This document shows, in pieces, positions 1-8,627 of a stretch of 64,000 nucleotides of DNA. Numbering within the stretch: the stretch's first letter is position 1; each line of letters begins with the position of its first letter. The notes beneath the pieces are model-generated. The model was not told the origin of the DNA, searched no databases, and saw only the letters and a list, made by a program, of their open reading frames with translations. A program made the position numbers and the translations under genes. The DNA comes from Rhodosalinus sediminis. Its GTDB lineage: Bacteria; Pseudomonadota; Alphaproteobacteria; Rhodobacterales; Rhodobacteraceae. The DNA is taken from contig NZ_QOHR01000002.1 in the NCBI RefSeq assembly GCF_003385555.1, positions 124,001 through 188,000 on the forward strand. The letters are read 5' to 3'.

Positions 1-377
1 TCGCGGGGCTCAACCCGCATGCCGGCGAAGGCGGGCGGATGGGCCGCGAGGAGATCGAGGTGATCGCCCCCGTCCTCGACCGACTCCGCGCCGAGGGCAT
101 GGACCTCGACGGCCCGCGCGCGGCCGACACGATGTTCCACGCCGCCGCCCGCGCGGGCTACGACGCGGCGGTGGCGATGTACCACGACCAGGCGCTGATC
201 CCGATCAAGACGCTGGATTTCGACCGCGGCGTGAACCTGACGCTCGGGCTGCCCTTCGTGCGGACCTCGCCCGATCACGGCACCGCCTTCGACATCGCCG
301 GCACCGGGCGGGCGAACGCCGCCTCCACCGTGGCGGCCCTGCGCCTCGCGGCGGAGCTCGCGGGAGGTGAGGCATGA
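1..377 (+). CDS. pdxA: 4-hydroxythreonine-4-phosphate dehydrogenase, C-terminal part
   Basis: The last 124 residues of PdxA are present and the 5' end lies outside the window. PdxA oxidises 4-phosphohydroxy-L-threonine with NAD in the DXP-dependent vitamin B6 pathway. The sequence opens with a [10 protein letters not shown] segment and later has [10 protein letters not shown], whose His is a metal ligand in the family, and [12 protein letters not shown] near the end; all are PdxA hallmarks. The stop overlaps a downstream ATG (ATGA), and rsmA follows about 100 bases on, the usual alphaproteobacterial order. Confidence 0.95.
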   Translation, partial: AGLNPHAGEGGRMGREEIEVIAPVLDRLRAEGMDLDGPRAADTMFHAAARAGYDAAVAMYHDQALIPIKTLDFDRGVNLTLGLPFVRTSPDHGTAFDIAGTGRANAASTVAALRLAAELAGGEA

Positions 378-478
378 GCGTCGCGGAGAAAATTCTTCGT
401 CCGAGGAATTTTCGGCGCGCCTCGTCCGTCGGCGAATTTTCGTACGAAAATTCGCCCTGCGCCGCGCGAGCCGGATGA
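374..478 (+). CDS. Possible translation-coupled small ORF made of palindromic repeat DNA
   Basis: A 34-codon reading frame starts at an ATG that overlaps the pdxA stop (ATGA at 374-377). It ends in a TGA that overlaps the rsmA ATG (ATGA at 475-478), so ribosomes could pass from pdxA to rsmA through it. The predicted peptide is basic with no recognisable domain; its middle reads [18 protein letters not shown] and is encoded by two inverted repeats. It may be a bridging leader rather than a functional peptide, or the frame may be fortuitous. Low confidence as a protein; the perfect coupling at both ends is what is seen. Confidence 0.3.
   Translation: MSVAEKILRPRNFRRASSVGEFSYENSPCAARAG
388..413. 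repeat. AT-rich inverted repeat (GAAAATTC / GAATTTTC)
   Basis: GAAAATTC at 388-395 is complementary to GAATTTTC at 406-413 across a 10-base spacer, and the stem extends by further pairs into the spacer. It lies between pdxA and rsmA, 18 bases before a related perfect palindrome. The AT-rich arms stand out sharply in this GC-rich DNA. Confidence 0.75.
432..455. repeat. Perfect 24-bp palindrome with arm GCGAATTTTCGT
   Basis: The arm GCGAATTTTCGT (432-443) is followed immediately by its exact reverse complement (444-455). It lies 20 bases upstream of the rsmA start. The arm shares GAATTTTCG with the inverted repeat at 388-413. Similar AT-rich palindromes are, from memory, dispersed in Rhodobacterales genomes. 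It could be a protein-binding site or a mobile palindromic repeat; the role is unknown. Confidence 0.75.
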
Positions 479-1314
479 GCGCGCTCGCCGACCTGCCGCC
501 GCTGCGCGCGGTGATCGCGCGCCACGGGCTCGCCGCGCGCAAGGCGCTCGGGCAGAACTTCATCCTCGATCTGAACCTGACCCGCCGGATCGCGCGCACC
601 GCGGGCGACCTTTCGGGCGCGGACGTCTTCGAGGTGGGCCCCGGCCCCGGCGGGCTCACCCGCGGGCTGTTGATGGAGGGGGCGCGGCATGTCCTCGCCG
701 TGGAGAAGGACCCGCGCTGCCTGCACGCGCTGGAGGAGATCGCCGCCGCCGCGCCGGGCCGGCTCACCGTCCTGCAGGGCGACGCGCTGGAGATCGACCC
801 GCGCGATCATCTCACGCCGCCGATCCGGATCGTCGCCAACCTGCCCTACAACGTCGGCACCGAGCTCCTCGTGCGCTGGCTCACGCCGCCGGTCTGGCCG
901 CCCGCGTGGGAAAGCCTGACGCTCATGTTCCAGCGCGAGGTGGCCGATCGGATCGTGGCCGAGCCGGGCAGCAAGGCCTACGGCCGGCTGGCCGTGCTGG
1001 CGCAGTGGCGCTGCGACGCGCGGATCGCTTTCACGCTGCCGCCCGCGGCCTTCACCCCGCCCCCCAAGGTGGCCTCGGCGGTGGTGCATCTGGAGGCGTT
1101 GCCGGCGCCGCGCTTTCCCGCGCCCGCGGAAGCGCTGCAGCGCTTGACCGCCGCGGCCTTCAACCAGCGCCGGAAGATGCTGCGCGCCGCGCTCAAGGGC
1201 CTCGCCCCGGACATCGAGGACCGGCTCGCCGAGGCGGGGATCGCCCCCACCGCGCGGGCCGAGACCGTGCCGCTCGAGAAGTTCTGCGCCCTCGCCCGCG
1301 CGCTGGCGCGCTAG
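475..1314 (+). CDS. rsmA: 16S rRNA (adenine1518-N6/adenine1519-N6)-dimethyltransferase
   Basis: RsmA (KsgA) dimethylates two adjacent adenines in the 3' terminal helix 45 of 16S rRNA late in 30S assembly. The 279-residue product has the family start [12 protein letters not shown], the SAM-binding motif [12 protein letters not shown], the catalytic NLPYN motif and a C-terminal [14 protein letters not shown] segment. An in-frame upstream GTG at 367 would add 36 residues encoded by repeat DNA; the ATG at 475 gives the normal length and overlaps the preceding small ORF's stop, so it was chosen. The gene ends only 4 bases from the convergent DUF4167 gene. Confidence 0.95.
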   Translation: MSALADLPPLRAVIARHGLAARKALGQNFILDLNLTRRIARTAGDLSGADVFEVGPGPGGLTRGLLMEGARHVLAVEKDPRCLHALEEIAAAAPGRLTVLQGDALEIDPRDHLTPPIRIVANLPYNVGTELLVRWLTPPVWPPAWESLTLMFQREVADRIVAEPGSKAYGRLAVLAQWRCDARIAFTLPPAAFTPPPKVASAVVHLEALPAPRFPAPAEALQRLTAAAFNQRRKMLRAALKGLAPDIEDRLAEAGIAPTARAETVPLEKFCALARALAR

Positions 1315-1318
1315 GCGC

Positions 1319-1969
1319 TCACTCGGCGGCGGCCTTGCCGCCTTCGGAGCCCTCGCCGCCGGAGCTCTCGCCGCCCTCGGACGCGCCCGTCTCGCGCGAC
1401 TGTCCGCCGCCGGACTTGCCGCCCTTGTCGGTCTCGCCCTTGCCGGCCTCGCCTTTCGCGGCGTCCCCCTTCGCGCCGTCGCTCTTGCGGCTGCGGGGCT
1501 TGCGGGCGCGCGGCTTGGGCTTCGGCGCCTCTTCCGGCGTCTCGACGAGCGTGCTGTCGCCCTCGGGCGCGGCGCCCTCGGGCGTCTCGGCCGGCGCCGC
1601 GGCCGCCTCGGCGGCGCCGCCCTTGCCGCCGCTCTCGCGCTCCTGGCGCTCGGCGCGCTCACGGTCGCGCTGCGCCTGGCGTTCGCGGTTCTCGCGTTCC
1701 TGCTGCTCGCGGCGCGCGTCCTGCTCGCGCTGCGCCTCGGAAAGGAGCCGCAGGTAGTGCTCGGCGTGCTGCTGGAAGTTCTCGGCCGCGACGCGATCGT
1801 TCGCCAGCCCCGCATCGCGCGCCAGCTGGTTGTACTTGTCGATGATCTGCTGCGGCGTGCCGCGGACCTTGCCCTCCGGGCCCGAGCTGTCGAAGACCCG
1901 GTTGACGACGTTGCCCACCGAACGGGAGCGGTTCGATTTCGACCGCGACCTGGGTTTGGAAGATCTCAT
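1319..1969 (-). CDS. DUF4167 domain-containing protein
   Basis: 216 residues. The first 90 or so match the DUF4167 pattern known from alphaproteobacteria: a basic start (RSRSKSNRSRSVGN), then VVNRVFDSSGPEGKVRGT, then a helical stretch with NFQQHAEHYLRLLSEAQRE. The rest is low complexity, with an Arg/Glu-rich coiled-coil-like stretch (about 80-115), an Ala/Pro/Glu block and a Gly/Lys/Ser-rich tail. The basic ends suggest nucleic-acid or ribosome association, but the function is unknown. It sits directly downstream of prmC-prfA, a conserved alphaproteobacterial arrangement. Confidence 0.9.
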   Translation of the reverse strand: MRSSKPRSRSKSNRSRSVGNVVNRVFDSSGPEGKVRGTPQQIIDKYNQLARDAGLANDRVAAENFQQHAEHYLRLLSEAQREQDARREQQERENRERQAQRDRERAERQERESGGKGGAAEAAAAPAETPEGAAPEGDSTLVETPEEAPKPKPRARKPRSRKSDGAKGDAAKGEAGKGETDKGGKSGGGQSRETGASEGGESSGGEGSEGGKAAAE

Positions 1970-2170
1970 GCAGTCCTGTCCAGCCTGAGTGTCCGATCCC
2001 GCCCTGTGCGCCTATGTCGCGCGGTGTCCGCGCCGTTCATGTCTGCCAAGGCGGTGTTTTTGGCTTGAGGCCTCGAGCGACGCTCCGGTCGGGCGTCCCG
2101 CTGCGCGGCTTGTCTCTGACTAAACACGTCAGCCTCGCCGTTACAAGGGGCAATCTGCCGGAAAGTTGCG

Positions 2171-3016
2171 TCATTCCGGCGCCTCCGCCGGCCGTCGCCG
2201 CGCCGCCACCACGCGATCCCGCCCGTCGAGATCGGGGCGAACCGCCACCGCGTCGAGCCCCGCCGCGCGCAGGAGCGCCGCCACCGGCGCGCCCTGCGTC
2301 ATGCCGATCTCCACGAGAAGCCGCCCGGCCGGAGCGAGCAGCCGGGGCGCCGCCGCGGCGATCGCGCGATAGGCGGCGAGCCCGTCGCCCCCGGGCGTCA
2401 GCGCCATGCGCGGCTCGCGCGCGACCTCCGGCGCGACCTCGGCCATCTCCGCCTCGGCGAGGTAGGGCGGGTTCGACACGATCAGTTCGAAGGGCCCCGC
2501 GATCCCCTCGGCCCAGTCGGCGCGGCGGAGCGTCAATCGGGACGCGACGCCGTGGCGCGCGGCGTTCTCCGCGGCGACCTCGAGGGCGGCGTGCGAGAGA
2601 TCGGTCGCCACGCCCGTCGCCTCCGGCCGCTCGGCGAGCAGCGTCACGGCGAGCGCGCCACTCCCGGTGCCGAGATCGAGCACCCGGGCGAAGGGCGCCT
2701 CCAGCGCGGCGGCAACGAGGCTCTCGGTCTCGGGCCGCGGATCGAGCACATCCGCCGTCACGCGAAAGCTCCGCCCCCAGAAGAGGCGCCGGCCGAGGAT
2801 ATGCGCCACCGGCTCGCGCGCCGCGCGCCGGTCGAGCATCGCCGCGTAGGCCGCCGCCGCGGCCGCGTCCACCGGGTCGGGCCCCATGATCGCGAGGCGG
2901 CCGGCCTCCACGCCGAGCGCCTCGGCCAGCAGCAGCCGCGCGTCGCGCGCCGGGCTCTCGACCCCCGCCGCCGCGAGCCGCGCGCGCCCCTCGGCCAGCG
3001 CCGCGGCGACGCTCAT
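2171..3016 (-). CDS. prmC: Peptide chain release factor N5-glutamine methyltransferase
   Basis: PrmC (HemK) methylates the glutamine of the GGQ motif in release factors 1 and 2. The 281-residue product has an N-terminal helical substrate-recognition part, the SAM motif [14 protein letters not shown] and the catalytic SNPPY ([10 protein letters not shown]). Its start overlaps the stop of prfA by 4 bases (ATGA), so enzyme and substrate are co-translated. Normal length for the family. Confidence 0.96.
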   Translation of the reverse strand: MSVAAALAEGRARLAAAGVESPARDARLLLAEALGVEAGRLAIMGPDPVDAAAAAAYAAMLDRRAAREPVAHILGRRLFWGRSFRVTADVLDPRPETESLVAAALEAPFARVLDLGTGSGALAVTLLAERPEATGVATDLSHAALEVAAENAARHGVASRLTLRRADWAEGIAGPFELIVSNPPYLAEAEMAEVAPEVAREPRMALTPGGDGLAAYRAIAAAAPRLLAPAGRLLVEIGMTQGAPVAALLRAAGLDAVAVRPDLDGRDRVVAARRRPAEAPE

Positions 3017-4062
3017 TCCTCCATCTCGGCCAGTTGCGCCGCCTGCGCCTCGGCCTGCAGGGCGTCGATCACCTCGTCGAGGTCGCCCTGCATCACCTGG
3101 TCGAGCTTGTAGAGCGTGAGGTTGATCCGGTGATCCGTCAGCCGCCCTTGCGGGAAATTGTAGGTGCGGATGCGCTCGGAGCGGTCGCCGCCGCCCACCT
3201 GCGCGCGGCGCTCCGAGGCGCGCGCCTCCGCGGCGCGGCGGCGCTCCATGTCGTAGAGGCGCGCGCGCAGCACCTCGAGCGCGATCTCGCGGTTGCGGTG
3301 CTGCGACTTCTCCGAGCTCGTCACGACGAGGCCGGTGGGCACATGCGTGACGCGCACCGCCGAATCGGTGGTGTTGACGTGCTGCCCCCCGGCGCCGGAG
3401 GCGCGCATGGTGTCGATGCGCAGGTCCGCCGGGTCGATCGCCACGTCGACCTCGGCCGCCTCGGGCAGCACGGCGACGGTGGCGGCCGAGGTGTGGATGC
3501 GCCCGCCCGACTCGGTCGCCGGCACGCGCTGCACGCGGTGGACGCCGGATTCGTACTTGAGCCGGGCGAAGACGCCCTCGCCCCTGATGCGCACGACGGC
3601 CTCGCGGACGCCGCCGAGATCGCTCTCGGCGAGCTCCACCACCTCGACGCGCCAGCCCTTCGCCTCGGCGTAGCGCTGATACATGCGCAGAAGGTCCCCG
3701 GCGAAGAGCGCCGCCTCCTCGCCGCCGGTGCCGGGCCGGATCTCGAGCACGGCGGGGCGCGCGTCGGCGGCGTCGCGCGGCAGGAGCGCGTGTTTCACCG
3801 ACTGCTCGGCCTGGGGCAGCTCGGCGCGCAGGCGGTCCACCTCCTCACGGGCGAGCGCGGCCATCTCTGGGTCGTCGCAGAGCGCCTCGGCCTCGGCGAG
3901 CGCGGCGCAGAGGCGGCGCCAGCGGTCGATCGCGGCCATGACCGGGCGCAGCTCGGCGTGCTCGCGCGCGAGCGCGACGGGGTCGCCGCCGCCCTCGGCG
4001 AGCCGCGCCTCGACATAGGAGAAGCGCTGCGCGATCTGCTCCAGCCGGTCCTCGGGGATCAT
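3013..4062 (-). CDS. prfA: Peptide chain release factor 1
   Basis: RF1 reads UAA and UAG stop codons and triggers peptide release. The 349-residue product carries the GGQ loop in [18 protein letters not shown] and the family segment [14 protein letters not shown]. The codon-recognition region with [20 protein letters not shown] matches RF1 rather than RF2. The start at 4062 gives a typical N-terminus ([20 protein letters not shown]). First gene of the prfA-prmC pair; the DNA just upstream holds three overlapping inverted repeats. Confidence 0.96.
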   Translation of the reverse strand: MIPEDRLEQIAQRFSYVEARLAEGGGDPVALAREHAELRPVMAAIDRWRRLCAALAEAEALCDDPEMAALAREEVDRLRAELPQAEQSVKHALLPRDAADARPAVLEIRPGTGGEEAALFAGDLLRMYQRYAEAKGWRVEVVELAESDLGGVREAVVRIRGEGVFARLKYESGVHRVQRVPATESGGRIHTSAATVAVLPEAAEVDVAIDPADLRIDTMRASGAGGQHVNTTDSAVRVTHVPTGLVVTSSEKSQHRNREIALEVLRARLYDMERRRAAEARASERRAQVGGGDRSERIRTYNFPQGRLTDHRINLTLYKLDQVMQGDLDEVIDALQAEAQAAQLAEMEE

Positions 4063-4107
4063 GCGCGCGTCAGTCCTTCATCCGCGTCACCGGGTCAAGT
4101 GGGCGCC

Positions 4108-4135
4108 GCCCAAGCCGCTTGGAAGCGGCTTGGGC
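4108..4135. terminator. Inverted repeat 1 of a three-hairpin block
   Basis: GCCCAAGCCGCTT (4108-4120) pairs perfectly with AAGCGGCTTGGGC (4123-4135) across 2 bases. It sits between the end of the DUF1499 gene and the start of prfA, both on the minus strand. Its right arm shares 3 bases with the next palindrome, so the two structures compete. No T-run follows on the minus strand. Terminator or regulatory element. Confidence 0.5.
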
Positions 4136-4160
4136 CAAGCGGTTTCGAAACCGCTTGGCC
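4133..4160. terminator. Inverted repeat 2: perfect 28-bp palindrome
   Basis: The arm GGCCAAGCGGTTTC (4133-4146) is followed directly by its exact reverse complement (4147-4160). The central CGGTTT/AAACCG core recurs in the palindrome at 9079-9102. It overlaps the repeats on both sides, at 4133-4135 and 4157-4160. Confidence 0.5.
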
Positions 4161-4184
4161 GGGGCGGTCAAAGACGCCCCGGCC
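4157..4184. terminator. Inverted repeat 3 of the block, abutting the DUF1499 stop codon
   Basis: GGCCGGGGCG (4157-4166) pairs perfectly with CGCCCCGGCC (4175-4184) across an 8-base loop. For minus-strand transcription it begins right after the DUF1499 stop codon, so it is the first of three stems before prfA. Most likely a terminator-like 3' structure. Confidence 0.5.
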
Positions 4185-4607
4185 TCAGCTCTCCGCCCGC
4201 AGCGCGGCGATCCAGCGATCGACGCGGGCGCGGTTCACGCCCATGTCCGAGGTCCCGAAGCGCAACCGGCCGTGGATTATCAGGTCGTCGCCCTCCTGCG
4301 CCACGGTCGTGTAATCCGGAAAACCCCAGAGCGCCGAGCGCGTGACGTAGGTCACCATGCCCTCGGCGACCGACCCGGCGAGCACCTGCGTCCGCGGCGT
4401 CGCCCGCGCGATGGCGTCGAAGCGGCGCAGTGCCTCCGGCCCCGCCCCCGCGACGCGCCGCTTGACGCCGCCCGTCAGGTCCTCGTCCCCCGTGACCTCA
4501 GGCGCGACGTGCCAGCGCGCCGGATCGCTCGGCGCGAAGCGCACCCAGGCGGCGAAATTCGCCGCCACCAGCAGGATCAGAACCCCGAGCCAGATCACCA
4601 CCTTCAC
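4185..4607 (-). CDS. DUF1499 domain-containing membrane-anchored protein
   Basis: 140 residues from a GTG start that overlaps the agmatinase stop (GTGA) and has a GGAACGGAG ribosome site upstream; an in-frame ATG at 4661 would add 18 unlikely residues from inside speB. One N-terminal hydrophobic segment (VVIWLGVLILLVAANFAAW) is followed by a soluble domain with GFPDYTTVAQEGDDLIIHGR and FGTSDMGVNRARVDRWI, which fits DUF1499. Function unknown; the domain probably faces the periplasm. Confidence 0.8.
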   Translation of the reverse strand: MKVVIWLGVLILLVAANFAAWVRFAPSDPARWHVAPEVTGDEDLTGGVKRRVAGAGPEALRRFDAIARATPRTQVLAGSVAEGMVTYVTRSALWGFPDYTTVAQEGDDLIIHGRLRFGTSDMGVNRARVDRWIAALRAES

Positions 4608-5596
4608 GTCTCCGTTCCTTCCCCGGCCGCACGCGCGAGCCGCGCCTGCCCGATCAGACACAGGATTTCCACCGCCGCATGCGCGCCCGCGACCGCCGTC
4701 GCGCCCGTCGTGTCGAAGGGCGGCGCCACCTCGACCACGTCGCCGCCCCGGATGTCGAGCCCGGCGAGGCCCTGCAGGAGCGCCGCCGCCTGCCAGCTCG
4801 CCAGCCCGCCCCAGACCGGCGTGCCGGTCCCCGGCGCGAAGGCCGGGTCGAGCGCGTCGATGTCGAAGCTGAGGTAGGCCGGCCCCGCCCCCACGATCCG
4901 CCGCGCCTGCGCGGCGACCGCGGCGACGCCGTTCTCGTGCACCTCGCGCGCGTCGATCACCGCGATGCCGAGGGGGTCGGGATTGTAGGTGCGGATGCCG
5001 ATCTGCACCGAGCGCGCCGGCTCGATCAGCCCGCGCTTCACCGCCTTGTAGAACATCGTGCCGTGATCGACGCGGGCCGGGGCGTCGTCGGCCCAGGTGT
5101 CGGTGTGCGCGTCGAACTGGATGAGCGCGAGCGGCCCGAACTTCGCCGCGTAAGCCTCGAGGATCGGGAGAGAAATCGAGTGATCCCCGCCGAGCGTCAG
5201 GCTCGCCGCGCCGCTCTCGAGGATACCCGCGACATGCGCCCGGATCGCCTCCGGCGCCTCGGCGGGGCGCGCATAGTCGAAAGCCAGATCGCCGTGATCC
5301 GCGATCGCCAGCGCCTCCATCGGGTTCCAGCCGCCCCAGCCCCAGGGCGGGTCGTAGGTCTGCAGCGCGCTCGCCTCGCGGATGGCGCGCGGGCCGAGGC
5401 GCGCGCCGGGGCGGTTCGTCACCGCCTGGTCGAAGGCCACGCCAGTCACGGCGACGTCGACGCCGCGCAGGTCCTTGGTGTAGCGCCGGCGCAGGAAGGA
5501 GGTCGCGCCGGCGAAGGTGTTCTCGAAGCTCGCGCCCCTCAGGTCCTCCCGGGTGAAGGCGTGGTCGATCTGTTTCGCGGCGTCCTCGAGGGCCAT
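4604..5596 (-). CDS. speB: Agmatinase-family ureohydrolase
   Basis: 330 residues of the arginase/agmatinase fold, which hydrolyses a guanidino compound to urea plus amine using two Mn ions. The metal-ligand motifs are all present: LGGDHSISLP, FDAHTDTWAD and SFDIDALDPAFAPGTGTP. The closest match by eye is agmatinase (agmatine to putrescine), but guanidinobutyrase or guanidinopropionase cannot be excluded. The ATG at 5596 lies 4 bases after the stop of the M20 amidohydrolase, so the two are co-transcribed and the nitrogen-scavenging context is shared. Confidence 0.85.
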   Translation of the reverse strand: MALEDAAKQIDHAFTREDLRGASFENTFAGATSFLRRRYTKDLRGVDVAVTGVAFDQAVTNRPGARLGPRAIREASALQTYDPPWGWGGWNPMEALAIADHGDLAFDYARPAEAPEAIRAHVAGILESGAASLTLGGDHSISLPILEAYAAKFGPLALIQFDAHTDTWADDAPARVDHGTMFYKAVKRGLIEPARSVQIGIRTYNPDPLGIAVIDAREVHENGVAAVAAQARRIVGAGPAYLSFDIDALDPAFAPGTGTPVWGGLASWQAAALLQGLAGLDIRGGDVVEVAPPFDTTGATAVAGAHAAVEILCLIGQARLARAAGEGTET

Positions 5597-5600
5597 GCGC

Positions 5601-6758
5601 TCACTCCGCGGGCAGCGCCCGCTCGACGAGGCGGGCGTAGAGGCTCGCGCCCACCGGCGCGATCCGGTCGTTGAAGTCGAAGGCCGGGTGATGACACATC
5701 GGCGTCTCCCCCTGCCCCACGAGGAGATAGGCCCCCGGCCGCGCCTCGAGAAGATAGGCGAAGTCCTCCGCGCCCATACTCGGCTCGGTCTCAAGGTCCA
5801 CCGCCTCGCCCACCACGTCGCGGGCGACCTCGGCGGCGAAGGCCGTCTCGCGCGGGTGGTTGACGGTCGCGGGATACCAGCGGTCGTAGTCGAGCGCGGC
5901 GGTCACGCCATGCGCCGCCGCGACGCCCTCGACGATCGCGCGCACCCGCGCCTCCGCCCAGTCGCGCCAGCCGGCGTCGAAGCTGCGCACCGTCCCGGCG
6001 AGGCGCGCGACCTCGGGGATCACGTTCGTCGTCGTGCCCGCCTCGATCTGCGTGAGCGCCACGCGCAGCTCGGCGCGCGGGTCGGCCTCGGCCGGCAGGC
6101 TGCGGATCGCCTGCGCGATGGCGAGCGCGGGGCCGATCGGGTCGCGCGCCTCGTGCGGGCGCGCGGCGTGCCCGCCGCGCCCCGTCAGCGTCAGCCGGAC
6201 ATCGTCCACCGCCGCCATGATCGGGCCCGCGCGGGTGGCCACGTGGCCCTCGGGCAGGCCGGGGCGGTTGTGGAGCGCGTAGACCTCGCGCAGCTCGAAG
6301 CGGTCGGGCACGCCCTCGTCCACCATGACGCCGCCGCCGCCGCCGTCCTCCTCGGCCGGCTGGAAGAGAAGCACCGCGCGCCCGGCGAAATTGCGCGTCT
6401 CGGCCAGATACTGCGCCGCGCCGAGGAGCATCGCGGTGTGCCCATCGTGGCCGCAGGCATGCGCGCGGCCCGGCACGGTGGAGGCCCAGGCCGCCCCGCT
6501 CTCGTCCGGCATCGGCAGCGCGTCCATGTCGGCGCGCAGCCCCACCGCCGGGCCGTCGGCGCGCCCCCGGATCACGGCGACGACGCCGGTGCGCGCCACG
6601 CCCTCGTGCACCTCGTCCACGCCGAAGGCGCGCAGGCGCTCGGCCACGAAGCGCGCCGTCGCGTGGCAGTCGAAGCCGATCTCGGGGTGCGCGTGCAGGT
6701 GGCGCCGCCAGCCGGCCATCTCGTCCGAGAGCGCGGCGATGCGGTTGATGACGGGCAT
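5601..6758 (-). CDS. M20-family amidohydrolase (hippurate hydrolase-like)
   Basis: 385 residues of the M20D metallo-amidohydrolase family, cytosolic enzymes that cleave N-acyl amino acids or similar amides. Visible motifs are RRHLHAHPEIGF at the N-terminus, the metal sites GLRADMDALP and HACGHDGHTAMLLGAA, the PAEEDGGGG stretch carrying the catalytic Glu, and EPSMGAEDFAYLL near the end. It is the first gene of the operon with speB and DUF1499 and is divergent from mazG across 60 bases. The exact substrate is not readable. Confidence 0.88.
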   Translation of the reverse strand: MPVINRIAALSDEMAGWRRHLHAHPEIGFDCHATARFVAERLRAFGVDEVHEGVARTGVVAVIRGRADGPAVGLRADMDALPMPDESGAAWASTVPGRAHACGHDGHTAMLLGAAQYLAETRNFAGRAVLLFQPAEEDGGGGGVMVDEGVPDRFELREVYALHNRPGLPEGHVATRAGPIMAAVDDVRLTLTGRGGHAARPHEARDPIGPALAIAQAIRSLPAEADPRAELRVALTQIEAGTTTNVIPEVARLAGTVRSFDAGWRDWAEARVRAIVEGVAAAHGVTAALDYDRWYPATVNHPRETAFAAEVARDVVGEAVDLETEPSMGAEDFAYLLEARPGAYLLVGQGETPMCHHPAFDFNDRIAPVGASLYARLVERALPAE

Positions 6759-6818
6759 GGACTCCCTTTCTCTCGCAGGTCAGATTTCCACTTGAACAGC
6801 AACACGGTGCCCGCCGCA

Positions 6819-7631
6819 ATGCCCGACGATCCCTTCCCCGGCCTGACCGGGCTGCCCCGCCTGCGCGCCATCATGGCCCGCCTCCGCGATCCCGAGACGG
6901 GGTGCCCCTGGGACATCGAACAGGATTTCGCGTCCATCGCGCCCTACACCATCGAGGAGGCCCACGAGGTCGCCGACGCCATCGCGCGCGAGGCCTGGGA
7001 CGAGCTCGAGGGCGAGCTCGGCGATCTGCTGCTGCAGGTGGTCTATCATGCGCAGATGGCCGAGGAGGCCGGGCATTTCGATTTCGACCGCGTGGCGCAA
7101 CGGATCGCCGACAAGATGGTGGCGCGCCACCCGCATGTCTTCGGCGACGAGAGCCGCGACAAGAGCGCCGCGCAGCAGACCCGCGACTGGGAGGCGGTGA
7201 AGGCCGCCGAGCGCGCCGCGCGGGCCGAGACCGGCGTGCTCGACGGCGTGGCGCTCGGCCTGCCAGCGCTGACGCGGGCCGTGAAGCTGCAGACGCGCGC
7301 GGCGCGGGTGGGCTTCGACTGGCCCGAGGCGGGCGACGTGCTGGAAAAGATCGCCGAGGAGGCGCGCGAGCTCACCGAGGCCCGCGACCGGCTGGGTGTG
7401 GCCGAGATCGCGGAGGAGTTCGGCGACCTGATGTTCGTCATGGCCAATCTCGCGCGCCATCTCGGCGTCGATCCGGAGGCGGCTCTACGCAGCGCCAACG
7501 CCAAGTTCATGCGGCGCTTCAACGCGGTAGAGGCCGCGCTTGATGCAAGGGGCAAAACCCCGCAGGACTCCGACCTCGCCGAGATGGACGCCCTCTGGGA
7601 GGCGGCGAAGCGCGCGGAGCGCGGCGGGTGA
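6819..7631 (+). CDS. mazG: Nucleoside triphosphate pyrophosphohydrolase
   Basis: MazG hydrolyses (d)NTPs to NMP and pyrophosphate, cleaning up aberrant nucleotides. The 270-residue product has two tandem MazG domains: the first with CPWDIEQDF, IEEAHEVADAI and GELGDLLLQVVYHAQMAEE, the second with EEARELTEA and EEFGDLMFVMANLARHLG. These hold the EExxE metal motifs. The ATG at 6819 was chosen because the family begins just before the GLTGLPRLRAIMARLRDP segment. A nucleoside hydrolase gene follows, so a nucleotide-salvage cluster is likely. Confidence 0.93.
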   Translation: MPDDPFPGLTGLPRLRAIMARLRDPETGCPWDIEQDFASIAPYTIEEAHEVADAIAREAWDELEGELGDLLLQVVYHAQMAEEAGHFDFDRVAQRIADKMVARHPHVFGDESRDKSAAQQTRDWEAVKAAERAARAETGVLDGVALGLPALTRAVKLQTRAARVGFDWPEAGDVLEKIAEEARELTEARDRLGVAEIAEEFGDLMFVMANLARHLGVDPEAALRSANAKFMRRFNAVEAALDARGKTPQDSDLAEMDALWEAAKRAERGG

Positions 7632-7685
7632 TTGCGCCGCGCCCCCGCTTCTGCCACCTCTGACGGGCCGCAGCACAGGACCGCC

Positions 7686-8627
7686 ATGCCGCCCCGCAGG
7701 ATCATCATCGACACCGACCCGGGTCAGGACGACGCCGTGGCGATCCTGCTCGCGCTTGCGAGCCCCGAGGAGATCGAGGTTCTGGGGATCACGGCCGTGG
7801 CCGGCAACGTGCCCCTCACGCTCACCGCGCGCAACGCGCGGATCGTCTGCGAGCTCGCCGGGCGGCCGGATATCCGCGTCTTCGCGGGCTGCGACCGCCC
7901 GCTCGCCCGCCCGCTGGTTACCGCAGAGCATGTGCACGGCCGCACCGGCCTCGACGGGCCGGAACTGCCCGAGCCGCGCATGGCGCTCGAAGAGGCGCAC
8001 GCCGTCGATTTCATCGTCGAGACGCTGCGGCGCGAGGCGCCCGGCACGGTGACGCTCTGCCCGCTCGGGCCGCTGACGAACATCGCCACCGCCTTCCGCC
8101 GCGCGCCCGACATCGCGGAACGCGTGGCCGGGATCGTGCTGATGGGGGGCGCCTACTTCGAGGTCGGCAACGTCACGCCGGCGGCGGAGTTCAACATTCA
8201 CGTCGACCCCGAAGCCGCTGATATCGTTTTCCGATCCGGCGCGCCGATCACGGTGGTGCCGCTCGACGTGACGCACAGGGCGCTGGTGACGCCGGCGCGC
8301 AACGCGGCCTTCCGCGCGCTCGGCACGCCGGTGGGCCTCGCCGTGGCGCAGATGACGGAATTCTTCGAACGCTTCGACAAGGAGAAATACGGCGCCGAGG
8401 GCGCGCCGCTGCACGACCCCTGCGTGATCGCCTATCTGCTCCGGCCCGCGCTCTTCGCCGGGCGCCACGTCAACGTCGAGATCGAGACCACCTCGGAGCT
8501 CACCCTCGGCATGACGGTGGCCGACTGGTGGGGCGTCACCGACCGGGCGCCCAACGCGACCTTCCTCGGCGCGGTGGACGCGGAGGGGGTCTTCACCCTT
8601 CTGACCGAGCGGCTGGGGCGGCTGTGA
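7686..8627 (+). CDS. Inosine-uridine preferring nucleoside hydrolase
   Basis: 313 residues of the nucleoside hydrolase family, which splits ribonucleosides into base and ribose using a bound Ca ion. The N-terminal IIIDTDPGQDDAVAIL is the Asp cluster that binds Ca and ribose; MGGAYFEVGNVTPAAEFN and the APLHDPC motif with the catalytic His are also present. An AGGA ribosome site lies 5 bases before the ATG at 7686. Its stop overlaps the GTG of the following acetyltransferase (GTGA). Confidence 0.93.
   Translation: MPPRRIIIDTDPGQDDAVAILLALASPEEIEVLGITAVAGNVPLTLTARNARIVCELAGRPDIRVFAGCDRPLARPLVTAEHVHGRTGLDGPELPEPRMALEEAHAVDFIVETLRREAPGTVTLCPLGPLTNIATAFRRAPDIAERVAGIVLMGGAYFEVGNVTPAAEFNIHVDPEAADIVFRSGAPITVVPLDVTHRALVTPARNAAFRALGTPVGLAVAQMTEFFERFDKEKYGAEGAPLHDPCVIAYLLRPALFAGRHVNVEIETTSELTLGMTVADWWGVTDRAPNATFLGAVDAEGVFTLLTERLGRL

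Noticed and set aside
205-1815. A 536-codon minus-strand frame over rsmA
   Set aside because: Arg/Ala-rich shadow frame; rsmA on the plus strand has all family motifs.
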